64,000 nucleotides of DNA, from contig NZ_RBLC01000001.1 in assembly GCF_003634455.1 (NCBI RefSeq), positions 1-64,000 of the forward strand, read 5' to 3'. Shown here in pieces: positions 37,605 to 45,694 of the stretch. The notes beneath the pieces were generated by a model that saw only the letters and a list, made by a program, of their open reading frames with translations, ran no database searches and was not told where the DNA came from. The stretch's first letter is position 1. Each line of letters opens with the position of its first letter. Origin of the DNA: Flavobacterium endophyticum (GTDB taxonomy: Bacteria > Bacteroidota > Bacteroidia > Flavobacteriales > Flavobacteriaceae). Made by a program: the position numbers and the translations under genes.

Positions 37605-37765
37605 ATGTTGCTTTTTACTTTATTCCATAGCGAAAACAAGTTGCAACTATAATAAACCAAATAGATTTTGAAATAACACGAATTGCAATCACGTTAATTT
37701 AGAGTAGCTTGTAATTCATGTGCAAGGCTTTAGTACCAGTTGGTGTTGAAGCCTTGCTTTTTTTT
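37605..37765 (+). ncRNA. Possible small RNA
   Basis: The 373-bp gap 37472-37845 holds no good reading frame. A TATATTTG element (TAnnTTTG type) lies near 37597-37605 and a strong terminator lies at 37721-37763 (GCAAGGCTT/AAGCCTTGC stem, 17-nt loop, eight T). No gene on this strand ends here, so a transcript of about 150 nt is proposed. No known RNA family recognised. Confidence 0.35.
37721..37763 (+). terminator. Rho-independent terminator without an upstream gene
   Basis: GCAAGGCTT/AAGCCTTGC, 9-bp stem with a long loop and an eight-T run, upstream of the DUF3667 gene at 37846. Confidence 0.8.
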
Positions 37766-37845
37766 GGAATTTTCTTAAATAAATGTAAAAATGTTTTGGA
37801 TTTTTTATAGTTTTAGCATCCATTAAAAACATACATCTTCCTACC

Positions 37846-38808
37846 ATGGGACACCAAAAACTAAGAGAAGACAAGACCTGCCTTAACTGTAGCTATGTAG
37901 TCGAAAATAAATACTGTCCCAATTGCGGACAAGAAAATACGGAGACACGACAATCTTTTCATTATCTATTTACCCATTTTGTAGAAGACTTGACGCATTA
38001 TGACGGCAGTTTTTGGAAAACGATAAAGAATCTTTTATTCAAGCCGGGCTACTTAACAAAGGAATATCTGGAAGGCAAAAGGAAAAAATTTGTACCTCCT
38101 GTTAAGCTGTACATTTTTATCAGCTTTGTGACGTTTTTGCTTCCCACTTTATTGCCAGATGTTTCCTTTTTTGGCGACACCGAAGAAAAAAAAGAATTTA
38201 TAAACATAAACGATAAAAAAGACACACTAGCTAAAAAAGAAAATAGAGGCATCAGAATTAAGGATGATGTATTTGTAAAAAGCATCAAAGAACTAGATTC
38301 CCTAGAAAATATACCTACCGAAAAATTGTCCTACCTTGAATATGGGATGTATAAAAACTTGTTGAAAGTCAAGCAAGAAAAAAATCAAAAGGAGTTTATG
38401 AAAAAAGTGATAGAGTCCTTTTTCCATACGCTTCCGAAAGTCTTATTTTTATACATGCCGATTTTTGCTTTTTTCCTTTGGCTTTTGCACGACAAAAAAA
38501 AGCGATATTATTTTGATAGCGGTGTGTTTACGCTCCACTACTTTTCATTTCTTTTACTAACGATCACGATTGGCGTGCTTTTCGAATGGATTTTGCATCT
38601 CTTTCTTTTAGACGACCTTTCAGGCATCTATAATTTTATCTCATTGGGATATTGCTTCTTTTACTTTTTTAGAGCACATAGCAGATTTTTTGGCGAAGAA
38701 AAAATTATTTCACGATTAAAGAGCTTCATTTTGTTTTTCATAAATATGTTTTTGATATCCATATTTTCATTGGCCTTATTTATGTATAGCATATGGCACA
38801 TCCAATAA
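37846..38808 (+). CDS. DUF3667 membrane protein 1
   Basis: 320 aa. Starts with a treble-clef-like zinc element: Cys14-x2-Cys17 in TCLNCSY and CPNCGQ (Cys25, Cys28). HYLFTHFVEDLTHYDGSFWK, LFKPGYLTKEYLEGKRKKF and VPPVKLYIFISFVTFLLP define DUF3667. A charged Lys/Glu loop (about residues 115-190) separates this from four C-terminal membrane helices. Widespread in Bacteroidota; role unknown. A paralogue lies at 49511. Confidence 0.85.
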   Translation: MGHQKLREDKTCLNCSYVVENKYCPNCGQENTETRQSFHYLFTHFVEDLTHYDGSFWKTIKNLLFKPGYLTKEYLEGKRKKFVPPVKLYIFISFVTFLLPTLLPDVSFFGDTEEKKEFININDKKDTLAKKENRGIRIKDDVFVKSIKELDSLENIPTEKLSYLEYGMYKNLLKVKQEKNQKEFMKKVIESFFHTLPKVLFLYMPIFAFFLWLLHDKKKRYYFDSGVFTLHYFSFLLLTITIGVLFEWILHLFLLDDLSGIYNFISLGYCFFYFFRAHSRFFGEEKIISRLKSFILFFINMFLISIFSLALFMYSIWHIQ

Positions 38809-38829
38809 AATTATTATATTTATAAAAAT

Positions 38830-39837
38830 TTGAAAATGAAGAAAACGCTTATAACCGGCTTTTTGCTCTCGCTTTTTTTAGTAAGCTGTTCTACAGTAAA
38901 ACCTACAAAATATATAGATTCGATATCGGCGGCAGATTTGAAAACAAATCTTTATGTAATTGCCAGCGATGAAATGGAAGGCCGCAATACGGGTGAGCCT
39001 GGTCAAAAAAAGGCAGGAAAGTATATTATCGACCAATATGAAAAAATGGGCGTTTCTTACCCAAAAGGTGCCACTGACTTTTACCAAAAAGTCCCTTCGG
39101 AGTTTATGTCAAAATCCTTCAGTCCGAAATTAAACGATTCAGAGAATATCTGGGCCTTTATTGAAGGCTCTGAAAAGCCAGATGAAATTTTGGTTATTTC
39201 TGCCCATTACGACCACGTTGGAATGAAAAACGGCGAAGTTTATAATGGTGCCGACGATGACGGTTCAGGAACAGTAGCTTTGATAGAGATTGCCAAAGCT
39301 TTTATGCAGGCTAAAAAAGACGGACACGGTCCGAAACGCTCTATCCTTTTTCTTCATGTAACTGGAGAGGAACATGGCTTACACGGTTCAAGATATTATG
39401 CTGAACATCCTTTATTCCCTTTGAAAAATACTATTGCTGATTTAAACATTGACATGATTGGTCGTCGAGATGAGAAACATAAAGATAATGGAAATTACGT
39501 GTACCTCATAGGCTCAGACCGCTTGAGTACCGACCTTCATAAGATATCAGAAAAAGCAAATCAAGACTATATTAAGCTATTGCTGGATTATAAATACAAC
39601 GACAGGAACGATCCTGAAAGAATCTATTATCGTTCGGATCACTATAACTTCGCGAAAAACGGAATTCCGTCACTATTTTATTTCAACGGTGTTCATGCTG
39701 ATTATCATAAGTCGACAGACACGCCTGATAAGATCGAATACGACCTGCTCCAAAAAAGAGCTCAGCTTGTTTTTGTGACAGCTTGGGAATTGGCAAACCG
39801 AAAAGAAAGACCTGTTATTGACAGGGATGGCAAATAA
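38830..39837 (+). CDS. M28-family zinc aminopeptidase-like lipoprotein
   Basis: 335 aa. Lipoprotein signal with Cys20 (LVSCSTVKP). M28 metal ligands are visible: His133 in ISAHYDHVG and Asp150-x2-x-G in NGADDDGSGTVALIEIAKAF, Glu188/189 in VTGEEHGLHGSRYY, Asp216 in NLNIDMIGRRD, and the late SDHYNFAKNGIPSLFYFNG with the last His. Binds two zinc ions and removes N-terminal residues from peptides. Probably periplasmic or outer-membrane facing. 21 bp after DUF3667 protein 1; may be co-transcribed. Confidence 0.9.
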   Translation: MKMKKTLITGFLLSLFLVSCSTVKPTKYIDSISAADLKTNLYVIASDEMEGRNTGEPGQKKAGKYIIDQYEKMGVSYPKGATDFYQKVPSEFMSKSFSPKLNDSENIWAFIEGSEKPDEILVISAHYDHVGMKNGEVYNGADDDGSGTVALIEIAKAFMQAKKDGHGPKRSILFLHVTGEEHGLHGSRYYAEHPLFPLKNTIADLNIDMIGRRDEKHKDNGNYVYLIGSDRLSTDLHKISEKANQDYIKLLLDYKYNDRNDPERIYYRSDHYNFAKNGIPSLFYFNGVHADYHKSTDTPDKIEYDLLQKRAQLVFVTAWELANRKERPVIDRDGK

Positions 39838-39838
39838 T

Positions 39839-39867
39839 AAAAAAGCTCCGAAATCGGAGCTTTTTTA
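39839..39867 (+). terminator. Bidirectional terminator
   Basis: AAAAGCTCCG/CGGAGCTTTT stem with a 4-nt loop and T-runs on both strands, between convergent genes. Confidence 0.9.
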
Positions 39868-39869
39868 TT

Positions 39870-40199
39870 TTATAAATCTTCTTTTACATCTGCATCGGGA
39901 GCATTCTTCTTTACCGATTCAATTCCGTTATCACGTCCGGAAGTCGAAGCATACATCTGGCTCGAGCCAATAATCTGTCCGTTAGTAGCTTTTAGATTGA
40001 AGTAAGCCTTTCCGTTTGAAGCCTCCTTTTTTTCAAACTTTGAATCGTCTTGAGAATTTTTCCTCACCGATTCGATGCCGTTTGTGCAATTTGCTTTACT
40101 TGAATACCCTTCGCTACTCAAGATAACTTCTCCGTTTCCTGCTTTTAATACAAACTGAAACTCGTCGTTTTTTCTTTTAGAAATCAAGAATGTACCCAT
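39870..40199 (-). CDS. DUF1508 / YegP-like protein
   Basis: 109 aa made of two copies of the DUF1508 module. Copy 1: FVLKAGNGEVILSSEGYSSK with NGIESVRKNSQDD; copy 2: FNLKATNGQIIGSSQMYAST with NGIESVKKNAPDA. YegP-type proteins form small beta-alpha domains with no known ligand. Complete and normal length. Confidence 0.88.
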   Translation of the reverse strand: MGTFLISKRKNDEFQFVLKAGNGEVILSSEGYSSKANCTNGIESVRKNSQDDSKFEKKEASNGKAYFNLKATNGQIIGSSQMYASTSGRDNGIESVKKNAPDADVKEDL

Positions 40200-40321
40200 A
40201 AAATTTAATTTTTTTAAGTTATACTAATTTGGTTCTATGCAATTCTTAGAAATATATAAGCCAAAATATAACAATTTTATTAAATTTTATAACAAATCTC
40301 CATTATTTTTTCTTAAAACAA

Positions 40322-40579
40322 TTACGAATTGAGATTTTCATTCTTTACAATCTGGATTTTTCCAAGTTCGACGCTATCGTCTTGGAGCAGCAATACGCCA
40401 AAGACATTAATCGGAATTTCAAATGTTTCTCCGGCAGAATGCTTTATTTCCTCAATAAGGCTTTTAAAATTCAACGGATTTAAAACAATAGAATCACCTT
40501 TGTTGATCTTATGATCGAATATATAATCTCTGATTGATTTGAAGGAAAGCGGATTTCCTATGAATATTTGCTGTGACAT
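40322..40579 (-). CDS. Small protein of unknown function
   Basis: 85 aa: FIGNPLSFKSIRDYIFDHK, then DSIVLNPLNFKSLIEEIKHS and a beta-rich PINVFGVLLLQDDSV. I do not recognise the family. The internal pattern NPLxFKS appears twice (residues 8-14 and 35-41), suggesting a duplicated short motif. Good coding character and a normal ATG. Stands alone between DUF1508 and tRNA-His. Confidence 0.55.
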   Translation of the reverse strand: MSQQIFIGNPLSFKSIRDYIFDHKINKGDSIVLNPLNFKSLIEEIKHSAGETFEIPINVFGVLLLQDDSVELGKIQIVKNENLNS

Positions 40580-40660
40580 GATGTTTTTCTTACTAATTTA
40601 AAGAATAAAGCCCACAGAAGCAGTTCCTTTAAGTTTTAATTAGCAAAGAATAGGGAATAA

Positions 40661-40690
40661 AAAAAGCCTTGGAAGTTTCCAAGGCTTTAA
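40661..40690 (-). terminator. Terminator of tRNA-His
   Basis: AAAGCCTTGGAA/TTCCAAGGCTTT stem with a 2-nt loop region, T-run on the minus strand. Confidence 0.8.
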
Positions 40691-40695
40691 AAATG

Positions 40696-40770
40696 GGTGG
40701 CAGACCGGGTTCGAACCGGCGACCCTCGGCACCACAAACCGATACTCTAACCAGCTGAGCTACAACCACC
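40696..40770 (-). tRNA. tRNA-His (GTG)
   Basis: Standard cloverleaf. An extra G at -1 faces C73, the His identity element. D-arm GCTC/GAGT, anticodon stem TCGGT/GCCGA with loop TTGTGGT (anticodon GTG), T-arm with TTCGAAC. One T-T mismatch in the acceptor. This is the ordinary chromosomal copy; a second, divergent tRNA-His lies in the 55-kb array. Confidence 0.95.
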
Positions 40771-40833
40771 ATTTGTTTAACGAGTGCAAATATACTGCAA
40801 AAGTTGATTTCTGCAAACAAAAAAATTAAAAAA

Positions 40834-41550
40834 TTATATCAAATCTCCTAAGCTATTGACAGCCAAATATCTTTCTACGGTAAATCCTTCTGCATACTCC
40901 GAGTTAATCAGCCTTCCTAAGTCTTGCGCACGGTAGAGTATGCTGTCTTTAAAGTTCTTTGTCGCTATTGGCGTTGCTGGCTCATTGGAATTCGGATCGT
41001 AAAATTGAGATTTGTATTCCATCAAAGAGGCAACTTTCTTATCCATAAATCCGCTGACATCAACAACAAAGTCTGGCTTCAGGTCTTTCCATTGAATGTA
41101 ATGGTAGACAAGTTTCGGCCTCCAAGCCGCTTGGTTTATACCATCAATTTCTGTCTCAATCTTAATCAAGCCTGATAAAAAGCAAGAATCAGAAACGAGC
41201 TTGCTGCCTTTGCCATGATCGATATGCCTATCATCTACTGCGTTGCAGATTACGATTTCTGGCCTGTATTTTCGAATCATCTTGATGACTTCCATCTGAT
41301 GTGCTTCATCGTTAGTAAAAAAACCATCGCGCATTCTCAGGTTTTCGCGAATCTCGACACCTAAAACCGAAGCCGCATTTTTAGCTTCTTCGTCACGGAT
41401 TTCCGCAGTTCCGCGTGTTCCAAGCTCGCCTCTTGTAAGATCAACAATCCCCACATTTTTGCCTAATGAGACTTCTTTAGCAATGGTAGCGCCACAGCCC
41501 AGCTCGACATCATCTGGATGAGCACCAAAAAAAAGTATATCTAATTTCAT
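40834..41550 (-). CDS. bshB1: Bacillithiol biosynthesis deacetylase BshB1
   Basis: 238 aa PIG-L/LmbE-fold zinc deacetylase. The metal motif GAHPDDVELGCG is at residues 9-20 (His11, Asp14), and CNAVDDRHIDHGKGSKLV (about 102-119) holds the other His. LTRGELGTRGTAEIRDEEA is the subgroup signature of BshB1, which removes acetyl from GlcNAc-malate in bacillithiol synthesis. Bacillithiol is the expected low-molecular-weight thiol of flavobacteria, and DinB-like proteins in this window may use it (inference). Confidence 0.92.
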   Translation of the reverse strand: MKLDILFFGAHPDDVELGCGATIAKEVSLGKNVGIVDLTRGELGTRGTAEIRDEEAKNAASVLGVEIRENLRMRDGFFTNDEAHQMEVIKMIRKYRPEIVICNAVDDRHIDHGKGSKLVSDSCFLSGLIKIETEIDGINQAAWRPKLVYHYIQWKDLKPDFVVDVSGFMDKKVASLMEYKSQFYDPNSNEPATPIATKNFKDSILYRAQDLGRLINSEYAEGFTVERYLAVNSLGDLI

Positions 41551-41597
41551 GTTGTTTATTTGTTGTTATTCGTAAAAATACGAAGAATAGCAACGTG

Positions 41598-42659
41598 CTA
41601 CCCTAGTATGTTTTTCATAGTTAATGATTTGTTCACGGTTTCCAAAAACTCTTTTTCGGGAATGCTGTCTTTGGTGATGCCGCATCCTATAAATAAATTA
41701 GCTGTTTTATTTTCCACCTTCATGCAACGAAGATTTACAAATAGATCGGAATTCTGCTCCTGCCCTTTTGCAAAGTCCTTGTTTAATTCCCCTAAAAATC
41801 CTGAATAATATTCCCGGTCGTAACCTTCGTTCTTTAGGATAAACTCTTTCGCCTCTTTCTTTGGAAGACCGCATACCGCTGGAGTCGGATGGAGTATTTT
41901 TATAATCATACCTAGATCCTCCTGATTCTGCAGACGGGCTTCTATATCCGTTTTTATATGGACAATATTTCCCGCCCTGAAAGTATATGGTTCCGAAATA
42001 GTTTGTTCAGCAACATAGCTTTTCAGTCCGTCGAGAATAAACTCAGTAACGAATTGCTGCTCTTCTTGCTCTTTGTTTTCCCATGTAATTTCACCTTCAT
42101 GATATACCTGCGTTCCTGCCAAGGCAACAGTTTTTATACGATCGTTTGAAACTTTCAGCAACTGTTCTGGCGTAGCGCCCAACCACCATCCTATTTTAGG
42201 ATGAAAAAAACAATATTTGAAAGCAGCGGGATAGGCAGAAAGTAATTTTTGAAAAAGAAGAAAAATATCAATCTGTTCCAATACAACCGATTCTTTTCGC
42301 GATAAGACGACTTTTTTGAAATCGCCTTCGCGAATTGTATCAATGCCTTTCTGTACCAATTCTTCAAAATTTTCTTTGCCACTTGTATTTGCTTCAGCTA
42401 CAGAATTAGCAGTGCTTTTATTAGGAGTTAGTGCATAATTTTCAATATAAACCTCAGACTCTTTTTCAGGTAGCACTACAAAATCTTTTCCTTCAAAGGG
42501 TGCAAAAACAAAGCCTATTTCCGTAAAATCTGTTGTAAAATGCAAAGAATCGTCCTTCTGGAAAATCCCGACAGCAACTGTTTCGTTCGGTTTCGAATAC
42601 AGCACAAAAGGAAGCTTGTTTTCGAAATGTTTTTTTGCTTGTTGGTATAAATCAGACAT
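41598..42659 (-). CDS. menF: Isochorismate synthase
   Basis: 353 aa chorismate-binding enzyme. FKKVVLSRKESVVL (general-base Lys), YPAAFKYCFFHPKIGWWLGA, TPEQLLKV, VALAGTQVYHEGEITW, HPTPAVCGLPKKEAKEFI and the last NLFIGCGITKDSIPEKEF fit the MenF/DhbC group rather than TrpE. First committed step of menaquinone synthesis (chorismate to isochorismate). Shorter N-terminus than in E. coli. The next gene upstream, 1 bp away, is a hotdog thioesterase, which supports a menaquinone pair. Confidence 0.88.
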   Translation of the reverse strand: MSDLYQQAKKHFENKLPFVLYSKPNETVAVGIFQKDDSLHFTTDFTEIGFVFAPFEGKDFVVLPEKESEVYIENYALTPNKSTANSVAEANTSGKENFEELVQKGIDTIREGDFKKVVLSRKESVVLEQIDIFLLFQKLLSAYPAAFKYCFFHPKIGWWLGATPEQLLKVSNDRIKTVALAGTQVYHEGEITWENKEQEEQQFVTEFILDGLKSYVAEQTISEPYTFRAGNIVHIKTDIEARLQNQEDLGMIIKILHPTPAVCGLPKKEAKEFILKNEGYDREYYSGFLGELNKDFAKGQEQNSDLFVNLRCMKVENKTANLFIGCGITKDSIPEKEFLETVNKSLTMKNILG

Positions 42660-42660
42660 A

Positions 42661-43086
42661 TTATTTGGTTCTTTCCAATACGATATTGGTGATTTTGCAG
42701 AGTGAGATCAGCATATCGTTTTCGTCAGTAATCTTAATTTCCCAAAGGTGCACCATTCTTCCTTTGTGGATGATTTTTGCCGTTCCGTACACCATTCCGG
42801 CACGTTTGCTCTTTACATGGTTGGCAGAAATCTCTATTCCTCTCACTTCGTGAGTTTCTGGATTGATGAACATTAAGGAAGCCGCGCTTCCCACGCTTTC
42901 TGCCAAGGCCACAGAAGCACCGCCATGAAGGAGTCCCATTGGCTGGTGGACTCTTGGATTTACTGGCATTTGGGCTTTTAAAAAACCTTCTCCAGCATCA
43001 ATAAATTCTATTTCTAAAGTCTGCATTAGCGTATTTTCGCACCACTTTTTGCAGTTTTCAAGCATTGTATTTTTATCGAAAGCCAT
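42661..43086 (-). CDS. PaaI-like hotdog thioesterase (possible DHNA-CoA hydrolase)
   Basis: 141 aa. PRVHQPMGLLHGGASVALAE (about residues 44-63) holds the hotdog helix with the usual HGG, followed by GIEISANHVKSKRAGMV. This subgroup includes 1,4-dihydroxy-2-naphthoyl-CoA thioesterase (MenI). The one-base gap to the isochorismate synthase gene makes that role attractive, but it is inference; another acyl-CoA substrate is possible. Confidence 0.75.
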   Translation of the reverse strand: MAFDKNTMLENCKKWCENTLMQTLEIEFIDAGEGFLKAQMPVNPRVHQPMGLLHGGASVALAESVGSAASLMFINPETHEVRGIEISANHVKSKRAGMVYGTAKIIHKGRMVHLWEIKITDENDMLISLCKITNIVLERTK

Positions 43087-43275
43087 CGTTTTTATTTATT
43101 TTTCCAAAATTACGGAAATTAATACGGAACATAAACGTTCGAATTCTATCATAAAAGTTAAAAAGACTATACTAATTTTAACATTTTTGAGTTTACAAAT
43201 CAATCATCGTTCAAATTTGCAAATTAACCTATTCAATAAATCAGATTTTTACTATTTTTACCAAAATTCAAACCA

Positions 43276-44820
43276 ATGCGTAATTCATTTTTCTTTCTAT
43301 TTATAATTGCTGCTATTTCCTTGACTTCTTGTCGAAAAGATTTTGATTTCGAACCGAGCAATGGCAATCTTGGATTTTCAAAAGACACGGTATATCTAGA
43401 TACCGTCTTTACCAACATCGGCTCCAGCACTTATACTTTGAAAGTGTACAATAGAAGTGATAAAGACATCAACATTCCTACTATCCAACTAGCCAAAGGA
43501 ATGAATTCAAAATACAGAATGATGGTGGACGGAATGCAAGGGACTGAAGGGAAAATTTTCAATAACGTTGAGCTTTTGGCTAAAGACAGCTTGTTCATTT
43601 TTATAGAAACAACTATCGATTACGATGATTTTGCCAATCCAGAAGCAGAATACCTTTATACAGACCAAATCCTATTCGACGCTGGGACAAAACAGCAGAA
43701 AGTCGAATTGGTCACGTTAGTTAAAGACGCTGTATTTTTATATCCGACACGCGATAACGAAGGTAATTACGAACAAATTCCGATTGGAGTTGATGAAGAA
43801 GGTAATCCTATCACCGGGCGAGGCTTCTTTTTAGATGATACTGAAAGGCATTGGACTAAAGACAAACCCTATGTCATATATGGCTATGCTGGCGTGCCCG
43901 CAAACGAAACGCTTACCATAGATGCCGGAGCGAGAGTACATTTCCACTCTGGTTCAGCATTAATCGCTTATAATGGAAGTTCCATCAAAATAAACGGAAG
44001 CCGATCCTTTACCAACCAGCTCGAAAACGAGGTTATTTTTGAAGGCGACAGACTAGAACCTGGTTTTTCTGATTCGCCAGGGCAATGGCTCGCTATCTGG
44101 CTGACCAACGGTAGTACCGGACATGAATTTACAAATCTTACAATCAAAAATGCTACTGTAGGGATTTTAGTTTCAGGGAATGCAGGAATCAACAATCCTG
44201 TTGCCGATTTGAAACTGAAAAACGTACAAATCTATAATTCGTCGAATGCCGGAATACTTGCACAGACAGGGCATATACAAGGCGAAAACGTAGTTATCAA
44301 TTGGGGCGGCTCTTCCAGCTTTATAGGAAGCTATGGCGGAAAATATGATTTCAAGCACTGTACATTTAACAACAACTGGTCAGGTTCTAGAAAATATGCC
44401 GTTGCGCTTGACAATTTTATTGATGGAGCAACGCCAGAAATACAACCTTTAGACGCCAGCTTCAAAAACTGTATCATTTTTAGTTCCAACCAATCAGGAT
44501 TACTGCTGAACAAAAAAGAAGGAAGCGACAATTTCAATACCGTATTTACAAAATGCCAGATCAAACTCAGCACCTCAATCAATACGACCAATAACTTGTA
44601 TTCTTTCGTGAATGATGCTACAAATATTGTTAGGAACGGAAATCCAAATTTCTTGGATATCAGCAATAACAAATTAGCAATTGGTGAAGAATCAAGCGCT
44701 AATGGTTTTGGAGATTCTACTGTTGCTGCACAAGTTCCAGAAGATATAAAAGGAACAGCAAGAAATCTGACAAGCCCTGACCTTGGAGCTTACGAATCCA
44801 TCACTTTTGAAGAAGAATAG
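43276..44820 (+). CDS. Surface lipoprotein with beta-helix domain
   Basis: 514 aa. Lipoprotein signal with Cys19 (SLTSCRKDF). About residues 25-150 form a beta-sandwich-like part (DTVYLDTVFTNIGSSTYTLK). About 200-480 look like a right-handed parallel beta-helix: INGSRSFTNQLENEVIFEG, LKLKNVQIYNSSNAGILAQ, DFKHCTFNNNW. LGAYES at the end is typical of surface parallel-helix proteins. Probably on the cell surface. Ligand or substrate unknown. Confidence 0.75.
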   Translation: MRNSFFFLFIIAAISLTSCRKDFDFEPSNGNLGFSKDTVYLDTVFTNIGSSTYTLKVYNRSDKDINIPTIQLAKGMNSKYRMMVDGMQGTEGKIFNNVELLAKDSLFIFIETTIDYDDFANPEAEYLYTDQILFDAGTKQQKVELVTLVKDAVFLYPTRDNEGNYEQIPIGVDEEGNPITGRGFFLDDTERHWTKDKPYVIYGYAGVPANETLTIDAGARVHFHSGSALIAYNGSSIKINGSRSFTNQLENEVIFEGDRLEPGFSDSPGQWLAIWLTNGSTGHEFTNLTIKNATVGILVSGNAGINNPVADLKLKNVQIYNSSNAGILAQTGHIQGENVVINWGGSSSFIGSYGGKYDFKHCTFNNNWSGSRKYAVALDNFIDGATPEIQPLDASFKNCIIFSSNQSGLLLNKKEGSDNFNTVFTKCQIKLSTSINTTNNLYSFVNDATNIVRNGNPNFLDISNNKLAIGEESSANGFGDSTVAAQVPEDIKGTARNLTSPDLGAYESITFEEE

Positions 44821-44904
44821 AAATCTTTAAAAACACCTCCTTAAAATACGATTAAATACATTTTTTTCATAATTTTATACGAATCAAACAAAATCAATTC
44901 AATT

Positions 44905-45552
44905 ATGAAAACAAACTACATTTATTTAGGAGCATTGCTTTTATGCCTGACAGCTTGTAAGAAGGAAGTCAAGGTAGAAGAAAAAGTAGTGGTTGAAAAA
45001 GATTCTGTACCAGCAGAAGTCGTGAAATCAGAACCAATGGATTCTATTGCCATGCAAAAAGCCTGGGAAGAGTATATGACTCCGAGCGAAATGCACAAAA
45101 AAATGGCTGCTGATACAGGAACTTGGGAAGAAGAACTTACTTTCTGGATGGGTCCTGATGATACCAAGCCGCAAAAAAGCACGGCAACAGCCAATACTAA
45201 AATGATCTTGAACGGACTTTATCAAGAATCAGTTCATACCGGAAACATGATGGGAATGCCATTTGAGGGACGCAGTACTCTTGCGTATGATAATGCCGCA
45301 AAACAATATGTCTCTACTTGGATCGATAATATGGGATCGGGAATCATGGTCATGAGAGGAAACTATGACGAAGCTTCAAAAACAGTAAAAATGGAAGGCG
45401 AAGTTACCGACCCAATGACCAAAAAAGTCAAAAAAATACGAGAAGTAATCACAGCTATTGATGCCAATACGCAAAAGATGGAAATGTATGACATGTCTCC
45501 TGACGGAAAAGAATTCAAGAGCATGGAAATCATGATGAAAAGAAAAAAATAA
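44905..45552 (+). CDS. DUF1579-like lipoprotein
   Basis: 215 aa. Lipoprotein signal with Cys15 (LCLTACKKEVK) followed by a Lys/Glu/Val linker. The body fits DUF1579: WEEYMTPSEMHKKMAADTG, then TWEEELTFWMGPDD, ANTKMILNGLYQES, STLAYDNAAKQYVSTWID, NMGSGIMVMRGNYD. Beta-barrel-like fold, role unknown. Terminator follows at 45571. Confidence 0.78.
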   Translation: MKTNYIYLGALLLCLTACKKEVKVEEKVVVEKDSVPAEVVKSEPMDSIAMQKAWEEYMTPSEMHKKMAADTGTWEEELTFWMGPDDTKPQKSTATANTKMILNGLYQESVHTGNMMGMPFEGRSTLAYDNAAKQYVSTWIDNMGSGIMVMRGNYDEASKTVKMEGEVTDPMTKKVKKIREVITAIDANTQKMEMYDMSPDGKEFKSMEIMMKRKK

Positions 45553-45570
45553 TACCGAAAACAATACGAG

Positions 45571-45600
45571 AAAGACTGTCGAAAGGCAGTCTTTTTTATT
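45571..45600 (+). terminator. Terminator of the DUF1579-like gene
   Basis: AAGACTG/CAGTCTT stem, 8-nt loop, T-run. Confidence 0.85.
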
Positions 45601-45637
45601 TTAGTACAATGTTTTTGAACTTTTGACTTCAAGACTT

Positions 45638-45666
45638 TTGACTTTAGACTTTTTGAACTAAATTTG
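45638..45666 (+). promoter_or_regulatory. purL promoter
   Basis: TTG at 45638-45640, an 18-bp spacer and TAAATTTG at 45659-45666, an exact match to the Bacteroidota TTG-N17-19-TAnnTTTG promoter. The purL ATG is 29 bp downstream. The spacer region is a repetitive CTTTTGACTT-like stretch. Confidence 0.8.
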
Positions 45667-45694
45667 CACCACAACAACAACTAAAATAAAAACA

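Noticed and set aside
40629..40820. Minus-strand ORF with VAQLVRVSVCGAEGRRFEPG
   Set aside because: It is the translated tRNA-His gene.
45603..45660. Repeated CTTTTGACTT-like stretch before purL
   Set aside because: Best explained as an AT-rich promoter spacer; not an array of defined units.
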